Shown: positions 12,001-22,339 of the stretch, in pieces
How the letters are laid out: each line of letters opens with the position of its first letter
Position numbering within the stretch: the first letter of the stretch is position 1
Origin: Gonatopus flavifemur
Taxonomy: Eukaryota; Arthropoda; Insecta; Hymenoptera; Dryinidae
Direction: 5' to 3'
NCBI GenBank assembly: GCA_018340375.1
Contig: JAFFJZ010000006.1
Span: 17,431,501 to 17,495,500 of the forward strand
Length of the DNA: 64,000 nucleotides
Notes under the pieces: generated by a model
Told to the model about the DNA's origin: nothing
What the model saw: only the letters and a program-made list of their open reading frames with translations
Databases searched by the model: none
Program-made: the position numbers and the translations under genes

Positions 12001-14677
12001 CCGAATTGATATCAGGTACAGAATTAGAAGTGCAAAAGTTTCAAAGTTCATATAATCACGAGAAGAAGTAATATTTTCAGACAAAATGAGTAGAGTGTAT
12101 TTGAAGAGATATCCTCCAACCGACGACGACAGCAACTACATTTCCGCTGTTTACGTGGACAGCGTGAAAGTCCAGAATCAATATTTAGCCTCGCAACTTC
12201 CGCTCCCTCATACGCTCAATGATTTCTGGAGAATGATAGCGGAGTTCAAAGTGGAACTTATCGTTATGTTGCAACCTCCTGATCCAGATGATCCGGTAAA
12301 TATATTTTATACATTCCCCTGAGATTGGGTATACTAATTTCTAGATTTTTCAATATGATGTAGACTTGCTGTGATCTTATTCCAAAAGATGAAGAATTCA
12401 TGCCTACTCCGTATTTGAAGATCTCTGTGAAGGAAGTTACAAAGATGGACTATTACACTGCACAAAGACTGACGCTTGTTGATAATTCTGATGTGAGTTG
12501 TTTCATAGAATTTGTATACAATTTTCATATATTCTTGCTTTCTTGAGTTGCTGTAAATCGTAGAATCAATGATATTTTATTATTAATTTCATATAAAATT
12601 GTAGAATAATGCATCCAGAGATCAATCTATTACGATCCTTTGTTCCACCGAGTGGAAATCTGGAAGAAATCAATCTCCTCCGCCATCGATAGCTTTGGTA
12701 ACATTGTGGCAAGCTGCAGAGAAAATTCCTAGAGGCGATGGACCTATGGTCACGCTTTGCCAGTATGATTTTATAATATAATAATATAATAATAATAAGT
12801 TCATAGCTTATCAAGCCCAGATAGAAAACCATTCCCTAAATATTTTGTAACATAATGTGCCGTAAAAATACTCTCATAAACTCCGCTCAGATTGCAATGA
12901 TGCATAAAATGTAAACATTATGTCTTCATTACATTAACGATGCTTTATGCGGAAACACCTTGGTACCATGATGCAAAAATTTCTTGGCGTGCATCCCTAA
13001 CAGCACACTTCGTCGCATCTCCGTGGTCTTCCCGGAGATAGGTGGTATCCACGTGGAGACCACGGAGATGCGAGGGAGTGTGCTGTTAGGGATGTCAACA
13101 TTATGATGGCATTATTGAGACATTTTTCTATCTGGGAAGAGTAATACAGATTCTCTTATAGCAAGGAGAATGCCATGTACAATTCATTTGGGATATTTTG
13201 TTTCTTAATACTACCAGCTACGTGCTTAAAAACATTCATTCGATATAAAGGACCTTAATCTAGGTACTTGCGTAAGGTAATTGTATAATTTACCTACGCT
13301 TTTCTTACAGTTCAAGTTCAGCAAGAATTCGGGATCCCGAGTTTCCTCATTCAGAGTTTGGTCTACTTCATGATTCCGTTCATTTGAAAGTGGGAGTAAA
13401 TATTCATTTCTTAACGGTTGATAAATGGGACAATTTAGAAGAATATTTTCTTTAGTTTCATAGCTGTTTGAATTGCATATACTGCATTCAGCATTAGAAT
13501 TCAGCTTGTAAAATATTAACCTAGAATCATGTTTGCCAGCTAGTCTCATTTGTGCCATAAGTCTTATCATTTCGATGGGGCATTTCGGTTTTGGATAATG
13601 ATTCTCTGGAGTGAGAATCACAGGCAAACTTTGAAAGAAGGAAGAAACTCTCGCAGTTGTAAGATCTTCCATTCTGAGCTGGATTTTAATTGTCGCGAAG
13701 ACTCTTGTATAATTATCTTTCCAGTATTCACCATTGGAATTAATTCGTAGATCTTCATACAATTCGGTACCTAGTAAATTTTGAAATTGGTTTAACCAAT
13801 TATATTGAGCCGAAGTGTGATGATTTTGTTGCAATTTTTATAACTTAATGAGACATATTTTTGGAAGTTCTTCCATCGACATCATTTCCATGATTCATTT
13901 ATACGCCACTTGGAGGAGTCTGTACTCTATTTTAATGATAAGTTCGGGGTATTTTTAAGAAACAAAGGCAATCTTTTGTCAAAATCGAATTGTGCAGTCT
14001 CAATCAACTCAGGGTCATCAATCAGATCTCCAGATCATTGCATTATATAGGAGTGTAGATTCGACTAGGCTATTGAATAGCTTCACTTTGGCTGACCAGC
14101 TATCTGATTTGGCTTCAGCTAGAATAGATAATGCCGTCCCCGAGGCAGTTTTCGCTTTAGATATGAATGCTTTTGTAGCCTGCAATCCCAACGATGAGGA
14201 TGCAATTCGAATCTCCAGTATGATATTATAATACTCTCTGTTTTACATATCAATATCGATTATTTTGAAGATATCCCTGGTGGAAAAGTTTCTCTAAAAA
14301 TTTCAGAGGATTTCAGAAGTGTTCATAGTTTTTCAGATAAATTTTCAGTAGAAAAATTTTTCTCACCACGGATGCTTTAGATGAATGATATAATAACATC
14401 GATGTTTTCAGCGATGGCGTTACCGGTTGCGGTCTTTACTTGGCTCTCAGTTTTCTATTAGAACGAATGACTGTCGAGAGAGAATGCGATGTTTGTTTAG
14501 CTGTTAGAGCTGTGAGACGATCGACTCCCAATTTCGTGCCATCGGTGGTGAGTATTCATATTAATTTGGTTTCCTTCATATATTAATCACACTTACTTTC
14601 AGGAACAATTGGAGTATCTCTACGATGCGATCATCACGTATTTGGAGTATTTTGAAACTTACGCTAATTTCACTTGA
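1..14677 (+). CDS. Receptor-type protein tyrosine phosphatase, 5' partial, 29 exons seen
   Basis: This gene encodes a single-pass cell-surface receptor that removes phosphate from phosphotyrosine. Exons read by splice sites and phase: 1-138, 201-551, 1209-1352, 1432-1584, 2394-2537, 2594-2712, 2785-2971, 3039-3109, 3178-3373, 3448-3566, 3636-3831, 3892-4203, 4417-4667, 4897-4969, 5042-5589, 5652-5917, 5986-6280, 8061-8148, 8214-8290, 10950-11084, 11160-11300, 11365-11562, 11633-11829, 11909-12015, 12081-12295, 12364-12492, 12605-12762, 14412-14547 and 14603-14677. The joined frame is open for 1,738 residues. Exons 4-5 encode cysteine-rich EGF-like modules, and exons 6-16 encode fibronectin III-like repeats. 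A membrane segment lies at about 5847-5905, followed by basic residues. D1 carries KNRY, WPDHGVP (Asp at 11395) and HCSAGVGRTG (Cys at 11488, Arg at 11506). D2 lacks the catalytic residues. The acceptors at 5042 and 11160 use AAG. The signal peptide is outside the window. The subfamily could not be assigned, so no symbol is given. Confidence 0.9.
732..1080. repeat. Foldback element built of AGATCT motifs
   Basis: This element sits in intron 2 of the phosphatase gene. It starts ACCCAGGAAAAAATCA and ends with the inverse, TGATCATTTTTTCCCGGGT. About 15 copies of the palindromic hexamer AGATCT lie in its two arms. The ends suggest a small non-autonomous transposon. Confidence 0.7.
1617..2338. repeat. 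Outer foldback element in intron 4
   Basis: The left part (about 1617-1727) and the right part (about 2200-2338) are degenerate inverted copies of each other. The left contains GGAAAATATGTGGAAG and the right CTTCCACATATCTTC. A related left arm recurs in direct orientation at 20131-20280. The element at 1853-2033 lies inside it. Confidence 0.55.
1853..2033. repeat. Palindromic MITE-like element
   Basis: A near-perfect inverted repeat of 181 bases with arms of about 65 bases. It begins CCCTGCTGAAAATGCCAGGC and ends with the inverse of this. Open frames over it are products of the palindrome and are not genes. Confidence 0.8.
4687..4840. repeat. Foldback element in intron 13
   Basis: Inverted ends ACCCACACAGCA and TGCTGTGTGGGT, with AAGATATCTTTTAGA-like motifs inside. 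The motifs AAAGATATCTTTTAGA and CTGTGTGGG at 17255-17358 indicate a second, degraded copy. Confidence 0.7.
6418..7391. mobile_element. Long TA-flanked foldback element
   Basis: A 974-base element in intron 17 with ends CACGGAGAAAAATGTG and GTGTTTTTCTCCGCG, flanked by TA on both sides. CAATA and TTGT-rich motifs recur in both arms. A tRNA-like stretch near 6983-7067 appears to be inserted in it. No coding region is visible, so it is probably non-autonomous. Confidence 0.7.
6975..7075 (+). repeat. tRNA-like (SINE-type) sequence
   Basis: A B-box-like GGTTCGAATCTC lies at about 7054-7065, about 70 bases after an A-box-like TGGCAATTTGAGT. The T stem does not pair well, so this is not a functional tRNA. 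It could be a tRNA-derived SINE head. Confidence 0.4.
7694..8012. mobile_element. TA-flanked foldback element, AGCAAATTT family
   Basis: A 319-base inverted repeat that begins CACGGAGAAAAAAGAATTTG and ends AGCAAATTTTTTTCCTCCG, next to TA. It lies just upstream of phosphatase exon 18 (8061). Its many GCTA/TAGC and GCAAATTT motifs make short open frames on both strands that are not genes. Confidence 0.7.
9226..9480. repeat. Repeat cluster with CAGTACTGG motifs
   Basis: Within the 2.7-kb intron 19 of the phosphatase gene. About ten copies or variants of CAGTACTG occur, in a loosely palindromic arrangement from GGCCCAGTACTGCACC to ACTGTACTGCACCTG. It is probably an old foldback element. Its borders are uncertain. 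Confidence 0.45.
10694..10790. mobile_element. Short TA-flanked hairpin element
   Basis: A 97-base near-perfect hairpin. It starts CACAGAAAAAAAAAACTATC and ends GATAGTTTTTGTTCTGTG, with TA on both sides. It is the shortest element of the CAC-ended class in this window. Confidence 0.75.
12816..13137. repeat. Outer foldback element in intron 27
   Basis: Inverted ends CCCAGATAGAAAA and TTTTCTATCTGGG, with further matching motifs (AACATTATG, CATAATGT). It encloses the separate palindrome at 12992-13094. Confidence 0.65.
12992..13094. repeat. GC-rich perfect palindrome nested in another element
   Basis: Arms CATCCCTAACAGCACAC and GTGTGCTGTTAGGGATG, with ATCTCCGTGGTCT and its inverse inside. The sequence is much richer in GC than its surroundings, which suggests a recent separate insertion. 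Confidence 0.75.
13226..14231 (-). mobile_element. Non-LTR retrotransposon (LINE) relic, antisense, in intron 27
   Basis: On the minus strand, 14231 to about 14030 encodes a frame typical of the region just after a LINE reverse transcriptase, with KVKLFNSLVESTLLYNAMIW. Stops and frameshifts follow, and then a 202-codon open frame runs from 13834 to 13226. That frame holds a cysteine cluster near its C-terminus (CSICN, then ENILLNC), as in jockey/R1-like LINE C-termini. The usual histidine of this knuckle appears as Asn. No polymerase catalytic motif remains. It is a dead 3' fragment and does not belong to the phosphatase coding region. Confidence 0.75.
14275..14370. repeat. Short TTTCAGA-rich foldback
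   Basis: Ends GGTGGAAAAGTTTCTCT and AGAAAAATTTTTCTCACC are inverted, with TTTCAGA motifs inside. Degenerate relatives lie at 19560-19670, 39300-39500 and 49170-49315. Confidence 0.5.
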
Positions 14678-14699
14678 TGTTCAAAGATTGTAAATTTGG

Positions 14700-14705
14700 A
14701 ATAAA
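14700..14705 (+). terminator. Polyadenylation signal of the phosphatase gene
   Basis: A canonical AATAAA lies 23 bases after the TGA stop codon of the receptor phosphatase, so the 3' untranslated region appears very short. No other strong signal lies between them. Confidence 0.6.
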
Positions 14706-15099
14706 ATATTTGAAAAATTCCAAAAGTTATTCAAATCTCATTCTAAGGGTTTAAAATCACATTTTCAACCTCCCACACGTACTTGTACGTTAAATCATTT
14801 GAATATGGAGTTTGAAAACTTCCATTCAACTTTGGTTTTTCCTGAAATCATGATTTTATCTTTATGTACTCATCGCGATACCATTATTGACTCTACGTTG
14901 TATGGAGTAGGGGATCCAAACTCCTAGAAGATACTAGTTAGTTCATCAACGATTGTACTCGATTGTTGAATAGTTTGGATGTGGCTTTTGGCAAGTATCA
15001 TATTGTTTCATCGATAGATCTTCGCGGTGTAGGGTGGGATAGGATATCTGAAATAACATTCCAATCTAATCAAAATGAATCCTTCATGTAACAAAGAAT

Positions 15100-15970
15100 G
15101 TAGTTATCGTGGTATTTACAACGAGCACCCTCGTTGCAATTACAAACCTTAAAAAACCCACAGGCCGATTTTGTGCGTGTGTGTGTGTTGGTTTGAACAA
15201 AATTCAAAGGAGATTTCATCCAGTTATCGAATGCCATCGAATGCCAAAGTTCCCTCCTTGGAAGAAGTTGTTGATACAACCGCGAGAGAGCGTGCCATTG
15301 GGGGCTTCGATAAATTCACAATCAAGAACGATGTATGTTGTTGAAACTCTGGAAACGATACCTCTTTGCGCATCTTCACGTGCTTGCTTATTTCCATCCG
15401 ATTCAAATCGTGACGTGTGTGTTTTACGTCTCAAAGTGTCTTGCAATTCATGTGCCTTCGAACGATAAGGATTACAAGAATCATTCATTTCGTTTCGATA
15501 CGAAAATAACCAACAACGTATTAACAACAGCAACAGCAGCGGGTAAGCATCTTGGATATTTTTATTTTTATCTTTTGTTTCGTTTGGAGATTCGTCAACG
15601 AGAAATCTCAGTTCATCGACAACGATAGAACAAACTTTATAACAAACGTCTTCGGCTTGGCTCGACAAAGTGTTTGACAAGTGCAAGACTTGCGGGACAC
15701 ATGTTTCGTTTCAAGGCCAACAGAGGAAATATCGGATATGACAATTTTGAATCATTATTGAAAACTTGTTGATGTAAACATTGATTAAGAAAATCCACCA
15801 AATCATCTTTTTGGTGCGCAAGACACGTCATCTACGTCTGCTTTGTTGTTCGTTTTATATTATATAAGCAGCACGCCTCACAAACATGCCACCGTTCGCC
15901 ATGTTGATTGACGTAACGTGCGCGCGCCATTCAAGTTTACTTCGAATTTACCGTGGAAATGATATTCCGG
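15100..15970. other. Region richer in GC with overlapping open frames; no gene assigned
   Basis: Stop codons are scarce here on both strands. The longest frame is 15686-15216 on the minus strand (156 codons, with a run of six Leu). None of the frames is recognisable and no convincing splice chain was found. A TATATAAG at about 15861 lies ahead of a CG-rich stretch (15885-15935) and may be a promoter. It could be an untranslated first exon or regulatory DNA. Confidence 0.25.
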
Positions 15971-16229
15971 TTGAAAGATTTGAAGGGTATCGGTAACTTG
16001 AATTATAATTAGTACGATTTCTGTGTGTGTAAATTATATTAATTTACCATCAATGATCCCTCTGTGTCCGTTAAAGAGAAATTATATGGCGATTTCAAAC
16101 CTAGTTGAAGAAATTAATTTTTATATCAAGTTAAGAACTCTTCAAGATATTATTCAAAGACGACGGAAAATCAATGTAAAAACAAATCATCGGCTTAACA
16201 AAATGCGAAATGTGTAATTAAAGAATGCC

Positions 16230-16412
16230 CCAAGTAGCACAAATACTTCTTAAACATTCTGTGCTTGTTCTGTAATTATGCATAGAATGTGCAGGTGGAA
16301 CTGTTTTGGATAAATCCGAAAAAGACATTCTAAGAATGAGCATAGAACATACTTATCCGCAACAATCATTCGAAAATTCTGAGATTGAGAATTTCTAACC
16401 TGTTGTGCTACT
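16230..16412. repeat. Foldback element ending in CAAGTAGCACAA
   Basis: Inverted ends CAAGTAGCACAA and TTGTGCTACTTG, with degenerate arms that contain ACATTCT/AGAATG motifs. No coding capacity. Confidence 0.6.
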
Positions 16413-16560
16413 TGAAGTCTTGAAGGGCACTCAACTCGATGAGCTTTCAAAAAGATCTACAGTCATCGATTGCGCTCTTTCAGAGCGCCTCGAGTGATTT
16501 TCAAAACATCATCCTTATGACAACATTTATGGTACATCATTTATTAACTATCGGAACTTT

Positions 16561-17242
16561 CCCAAACAGCACCGAAAGTTCTCAAAACGTTTTAAAAACG
16601 TGTCCAAAGTCCCACAGATGTTGGTTTCCAAAAGCACATTTTCCAAACGTCTTAGGAACATTCATTCATCTTAGGAACATGCTATGGTACGTTTTCGAGA
16701 CGTTATATGAAAACCAAGTATTTTATCTCTAACTTATACAAATGTATATTTATAATTTTACTAGGGAAAAAAGTACCAAACAACCATAAAAATATGTTTT
16801 GTATCGAATATTTGGAAAGATTCCTTTCCAGAAGTTCAAAACTATTGGCAGAATGTGAGTTATCAAGAATTAAGTCAATATATTAAGATTCACATAACCT
16901 CAAAATTGACGCGAAACAAAATTTCACCATCTGCAATGTATTAAAGAGATGCAAACGTAATTTATCAAATCTATCGATACAGGCTCCACCGCAATTCATT
17001 TGCATCTCCTCGAAATGGAGAATATTAAAAGATTTGGCACAAGTCTGATCTTTAACAAATTCTCATTTAACATGTTTCATAAACGTTCCATAGAAACCTA
17101 AATAAGACTATACCGGACATTTGTACATCTCTGGAATGTCTATGCGACATTTTTAAAACGTCCTGGAACATTTTTTGAACGTTCTTCTTGTGACCAAGTA
17201 CGTTTTCTGAACGTCCGAAGAAGGTCTCAGTGCTGTCTGGGT
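16561..17242. repeat. Foldback element rich in AACGTTTT motifs
   Basis: A 682-base stretch with inverted ends CCCAAACAGCACC and AGTGCTGTCTGGG. Motifs such as AACGTTT and GAACGTTC recur in both arms. No coding capacity. Confidence 0.6.
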
Positions 17243-17359
17243 TGGTATCTCAACCAACCCTCTAAAAGATATCTTTTAGAAGATCTAAAACTTTTCTTCC
17301 GAAATTATATGTTGAGACATCTTAAAGAAATCTTTTAGAACTGAAATACTGTGTGGGAA

Positions 17360-18406
17360 GAAGTTTTTACAACTGATAAAATACTCCATATATCCCGAAA
17401 CACCTGATTCTAATGTATACTTGTATGAGAGATATGTGAAATGTTGCATCAAATGTTGTACTGTGAAAGTGATCTATTTGCTGTAAGATGAAAGAATTTA
17501 GAATGATGAATTTTTCTTTGGTAATTTCCATACATGAATACGAATGCTTCGCAATGATGAATTATAATTGAAATTGAAAGGAAAAACTCGCAGAGAAAAG
17601 ATTGGGTCTAAGTTCGATAATTCAATGATCACGTGAAAAATAGGAAACTCATCGTGAATTCATCGGGTTTGTAGATTTGGAACCATTCCAAATGATTCTA
17701 AATTATTCCCATTAGTCATTAATACTTCTTATAGTGTTGTTCATGAAATATGATGAAATACACGCTGAAAGAGTAGCAATCTGATAAAGGAAATGAAGTG
17801 AGAAAAAAAAAGTAGAATAATTAGTAGATGAATTTCTTCATCAACTCTTCCGCTATTATTCTAATTTTTGATTCGAAGAAGCACTGTATGAAAACGACGT
17901 AGAAGATACTACGACAATCATGCGTTTTCTTGGAATTTCTTATAAACAACTTTTAATCATCAATTATTAGAATCTTTTTCTGTACACATCTATTATCATT
18001 CTTCAAACGTTCTTCCGTCACAATCTAGATCATCATCGTATCTCGTATTTGGATTACAACGCTATAATGGAGGTATTTTTGATAAGTCGTCGATACAACA
18101 AGGGAATGAAGTTCAAAGAGTATGTGTAAGATTTTTCAACTACATCAATATTATTTTCAAAAGTTTGAAGAAGTATCGGAGCGTGAGTTGTTCTTCTGTT
18201 TGCTTTAATTTTGAGAACCTATATTTGAGATGATCTAGGAAGCAATTATAAGGAATACATTTTTGTTTAACTTTGTCAAAGAATTAAAAGAAGTATCTTT
18301 CCTGCTGATAATTTACGATAGAGAATTTACGATCTCATCGTGTACAGACGACAGAAATTCATGATCTCTCATAACAGAAGTTTATGAATTTCTAACGGAT
18401 GCAATC
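17360..18406. other. Gene-free stretch
   Basis: AT-rich sequence with no supportable coding region, RNA gene or clear repeat. A weak palindrome around 17800-17880 (TAGTAGATGAATTTCTTCATC) was the only structure seen. Confidence 0.5.
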
Positions 18407-18918
18407 TAGTGCTTTGGACGAGACCGAGACTGGTCTCAGTATCGACCCCGATACGAGACGAGACGAACAGTTATTTTTCGAGATCGAGACGATACTTGCC
18501 GAACGTATAGGATGCATTGTCGAAACCGAGAATGGCGAGATTTTTGACTCGAGACGATACTGCACTGTTAAAAATTTGTGATTGAACTTCCAATTACATG
18601 TAATGGAAGCAAAAGTTATTCACGTAACTGAAAGATTCATTGAAATTTCAATTACATTCGGATGAAATTCCAGTTACGAAAATATATATTAATGTATGAA
18701 ATAATATAGCGAAAATGTGATATTCAGTTACTTGTAAATGAATCTTCATTTCAATCACCAAGAATTGGAAAATACATTAAATTTAAAGACATTTTCAACA
18801 GTGTGATTTTGTTGAGAGAAAAAGGAGACCGAGATGAGATCATAAATTCCGAGACCAAATTGAGACCGAGATCGAGACCCGGTCAGTTTCGGCGAGACGA
18901 GACGAGAATGAAACACTA
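18407..18918. mobile_element. hAT-like non-autonomous element with GAGAC repeats
   Basis: The ends TAGTGCTTT and AAACACTA are inverted, which is typical of hAT elements. The flanking octamers are ATGCAATC on the left and ACGCAATC on the right, 7 of 8 bases equal, as expected for the 8-base target duplication of hAT transposons. The inside holds many GAGACGAGACC motifs and the separate foldback at 18563-18803. A related GGTCTC-rich piece lies at 9150-9205. Confidence 0.7.
18563..18803. repeat. CACTGTT foldback nested in the hAT-like element
   Basis: The inverted ends are CACTGTTAAAAATTT and ATTTTCAACAGTG, with AATTACATGTAAT-type palindromic motifs inside. It lies inside the element at 18407-18918 and splits its GAGAC arrays. 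Confidence 0.6.
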
Positions 18919-20130
18919 ACGCAATCGTGCGATTACCATGAGAAATAAGTTGCTTTTGATTTCATTGTGCAATAATTTGTGGTAGAAAACGATATAGATT
19001 TTCTCTCGAATACTTCTGTACATGGTTTTCCATGGTCAATGAAATATTCACATAAATCTCTACCGTGATTTCACGATGAGAAACGATGGGCCACGTGTTT
19101 TATAAAACTATTTATGTATTTTCTGGTGAACTTACGATAGAGAACGAAAACCTTCCGTACCTGAAACCTTTTTCGTGCATTTCTATCTTAGTAGAAATCA
19201 TTCCAGGCCTTCCTTCGTCACCTATACCCTTTGCTGTCGGGGCAGACTATAGACGTATCCCTGGCTCTGATATGGGACAGTGAACTGCCTGAAATGATTT
19301 TTATCAGGGTAATAGAACACGGTTCAGGATTGAAAAACAGGTCTTATCGGGATCTCGGTATAAAAACCCAGGTAAAAAGAAAGTTTTCTGAAAATGTCTG
19401 AATCCCACTGAAAAATTCTAAAAAGAACTGAAAAAATTCGAAAGAATTTCCACGGAGAAAAAGGATAGTTAAGAAATACCATAATTCATGGATTTTTGGC
19501 GTTGTACCATAGTTCTTTTTATAAAAGTCCAAGAAATTATGGGGAAAATTCTCTGAAAAACCATGAAACTATCTGGAAAAACTATAAACACTTGTGAAAT
19601 CTTCTGGAAAACTCTTCACTGAAAACCTCTGAAATTTTCAGAGATTTTCAGAGAAATTTTTCCACCGGGTAAACGGTATCTTTCAAAAAAGTCATTGCGT
19701 TTCCTATACAAAACGGTTCAGATCTTATCTTTTCTATCGTATTTCAACGCGCGAAATTGTCAGCTCCATGTTGAACGATTGCAAAATTATGAACAATCAA
19801 ATTCCGGCCATCGGTGTGGTTTCCTCTTCATGGATGCTGGAACGTTCGGACCCGGGTCTGAAATATTTCAGTGTAAAAAAAAGTTATTGAATTTCAAATA
19901 AAAATTCTTGGGAATTCACAACCCTGTTTTGGAAAAAGACTTTTCGAACTTTCTTAGTGGATTGACAAGACAGAAGTTTGGCAAGTTTCGAAGATCTCCG
20001 TAAATTCATAAAACTTTTTTAAGATAATTTCCAAAGAAAGTTTGTGTAAAAAACAGCAGTTTTGGAAGTATTTTTTCTACAGTGTTTATGCAACCTTGGC
20101 CAGAGAGGATTTGTAAACATCGAACGATCT

Positions 20131-20285
20131 CTGGTGAAAAAGACCCCTTGAATCCTATTAGAGAAGAAACAAATGATAGAAAATAATTTGTGGTTTCGTC
20201 GGTTTCATCTCATTTTCTATTAACATTTTTGAAGTTGAAAATAATTGAAATTCAATAAGAAAATATGTGGAAGATCGTTAAATCC
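20131..20285 (+). repeat. Second copy of the left arm seen at 1617-1727
   Basis: It shares CTGGTGA, AGACCC, AATCCTATTAG, AGAAACAAAT and the stretch AATTGAAATTCAATA with 1617-1727, in the same orientation, with extra sequence in the middle. It is a dispersed repeat. Confidence 0.55.
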
Positions 20286-20454
20286 CATCATATTTTTCAT
20301 CACTCAATCTTCAGAATAAAAGTCAATCATGAACAGAATCAAAGGGAAATGCATTTAAATCTCATTACATTCTAACAACGATCGCCACAATCGCTTGCTC
20401 GTCAAAAGACTTTATACTAGGTTTATTGAAAAAACTACACATCATCGATAGATA

Positions 20455-20979
20455 CACGGAGAAAAGTGCAGTTCGGAAATATAGTAATCTTTAATAGGGA
20501 ATTGGAGAGTATTTCTTAAAATCTGTGAATATTTGTTAAAATCTGAGAGGATTTCTCAAGTTCGTAATAAACATGAAACTGTCCACATTTTTGTTGAGTT
20601 TTATTTGAAAAAGAATGAAAATTCATCAACACTCCACAAAAAATAGAATTTTGAAAAGTGAATAATAAAATTTCAGAATTTTGTTAGTCGGACGTGAAAT
20701 TTTACAAAGTGGATGACAAAATTTCGAAATTTCATTAATCATTTTGTAAAATTTCATACGCGACTTTTGGAAAATTCACATCTTTTTCTATTGTTTGTGA
20801 GTTATTGATAAATTTTCCTTCTTCTCCAAATAAAATTCAACAAAAATGTGAACCGTTTCATCTTTATCACGAACTTGAGAAATACTCTTAGATTTTAACA
20901 AATATTCACAGTTTTCGAGAAATATTCTCCAATTTTTTATCGAAGATTACTATATTTTCAAACTGCATTTTTCTGCGTG
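20455..20979. mobile_element. TA-flanked foldback element, family 1 copy A
   Basis: It begins CACGGAGAAAAGTGCAGTTC, ends GCATTTTTCTGCGTG, and has TA on both sides. The arms of about 250 bases match each other over most of their length. It shares its arms with 44272-44737, so both belong to one family. Confidence 0.8.
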
Positions 20980-20999
20980 TATTGACTCTTCATCGAACT

Positions 21000-21130
21000 C
21001 ATGTTTTGTTCCCTCGAAAATGCCCAGAAGCTGGGCGAAACGTTGAGGAGTGTGAGGAATAAAATCGCCTCTTCGCTTGCCCGTCAAACGAATTTTATCC
21101 TCACTTCATTGAAAAAACTTCATCCGGGCA
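21000..21130 (+). repeat. Hammerhead-like hairpin fragment of a retroelement
   Basis: The hairpin GCCCAGAAGCTGGGC is followed directly by GAAACGTT, as in hammerhead ribozymes of Penelope-like elements and retrozymes. The CTGATGA core box before it is not intact (CTCGAAAAT is present). A related stretch without the hairpin lies at about 20385-20450. Confidence 0.3.
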
Positions 21131-21183
21131 CAGGGTCGCAAAAAACTACAATTTTTTTTACAAAAAAACCGGGTTTTTTTTAG

Positions 21184-22330
21184 TTTAAACCTGTTTTTTG
21201 GTATTAAATTCCAATCTGAAAAAACGATTTTCGATTTTAAAAGTTGTAGGGATTTTTTTATAACTATAAGTTTCAATTCTTACTAATGCACAAATCAGAC
21301 CATTCAAATACAAAACAGACAGTGCCTTATTGGAATCAAAAATCTCGCTTCTGATCTAAAGCTGAAAACCTAAAGGTGTTTGAAGATGTATTTCAAACAA
21401 TTTATGTGGTATGAATTAGTTTTATTCTACATTGAAGGATAGGAATGATAAACATCGGTATCACAATACCATACTTCAAATTCTTTGGAGAAGAACAGTA
21501 AAAAAACAGCAACCTTCAACTTTATTTAATTTAATTAATACCCCACTTAATTAAATTCAATATTTAAAATATTCAATTCACCAAGATCATCGACGGTATA
21601 TTTAAAATCGGGTATGAAAAATTGAAACGCATCTGCGAAACAATGATGAATTGATTCATCAAATATTAAAAAGTCAGTGATGAATATTTTTATTGAAAGT
21701 TTTGTACAAAAAACCCAATTTCTTCCATGCTTTGTGGGCAGGAACGATCATCAATTTCTCAGAATTCATTATGAATGATTTCGAACTCTTTCCAAACTGT
21801 TCCGGTGCATAAAATACAATCCCATATCATATTTTTGAAGTTCTTTTGGTGATCTTAAAATATTGTAGCAGAATTCTACAATAACTTCGAAAAGCATTAC
21901 ATTCGATAGACAAAGAAATCCAGAAAGAGTTGCACGAAGAGAAATTTATTTGGAAACGAATATGGTACGAATATAATAGTTCGCATAAAAAATTGGATTA
22001 AAATCTATATAATCGATTCGATTCCGTTGCAAATTCTGCATAAACAAATCAATGGTAATAAGAATTAATCGAGCCCCTAAAATATCTTGTTCACGATGAA
22101 TGAGAATCAATAGGAATGAATCAGATTGATTCGAACATATCTGAATAGAAAGTACACAGAGAAGAGTTTATATCAAAGATTACTATATTTTCATGGTACT
22201 CGTGGGATATATTTTACTATGAGGCTCAGAATTATATTTATTTCAAATTATAAAATATTTATCTTCATCCTCACGAGAAAGTATGGTAAATACTTGTGGT
22301 TCATAGCGACATAATCAAATATATGCCAAG
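21184..22330. other. Gene-free AT-rich stretch
   Basis: No coding region, RNA gene or clear element was recognised. Poly-T/poly-A stretches are frequent at its left end. Confidence 0.5.
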
Positions 22331-22339
22331 ACTACAATA

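Noticed and set aside
13992..14231. A 79-codon plus-strand frame with protein-like composition
   Set aside because: The opposite strand reads as the segment after a LINE reverse transcriptase, which explains the composition.
15216..15686. A 156-codon minus-strand frame
   Set aside because: Overlapping open frames exist on both strands in the same stretch, the composition is odd (Leu run), and neither homology nor splice partners were recognised.
19451..19670. Another TA-flanked CACGGAGAAAAAGG element
   Set aside because: Only a left-end-like motif is visible. The left flank is not TA and no matching right end was found.
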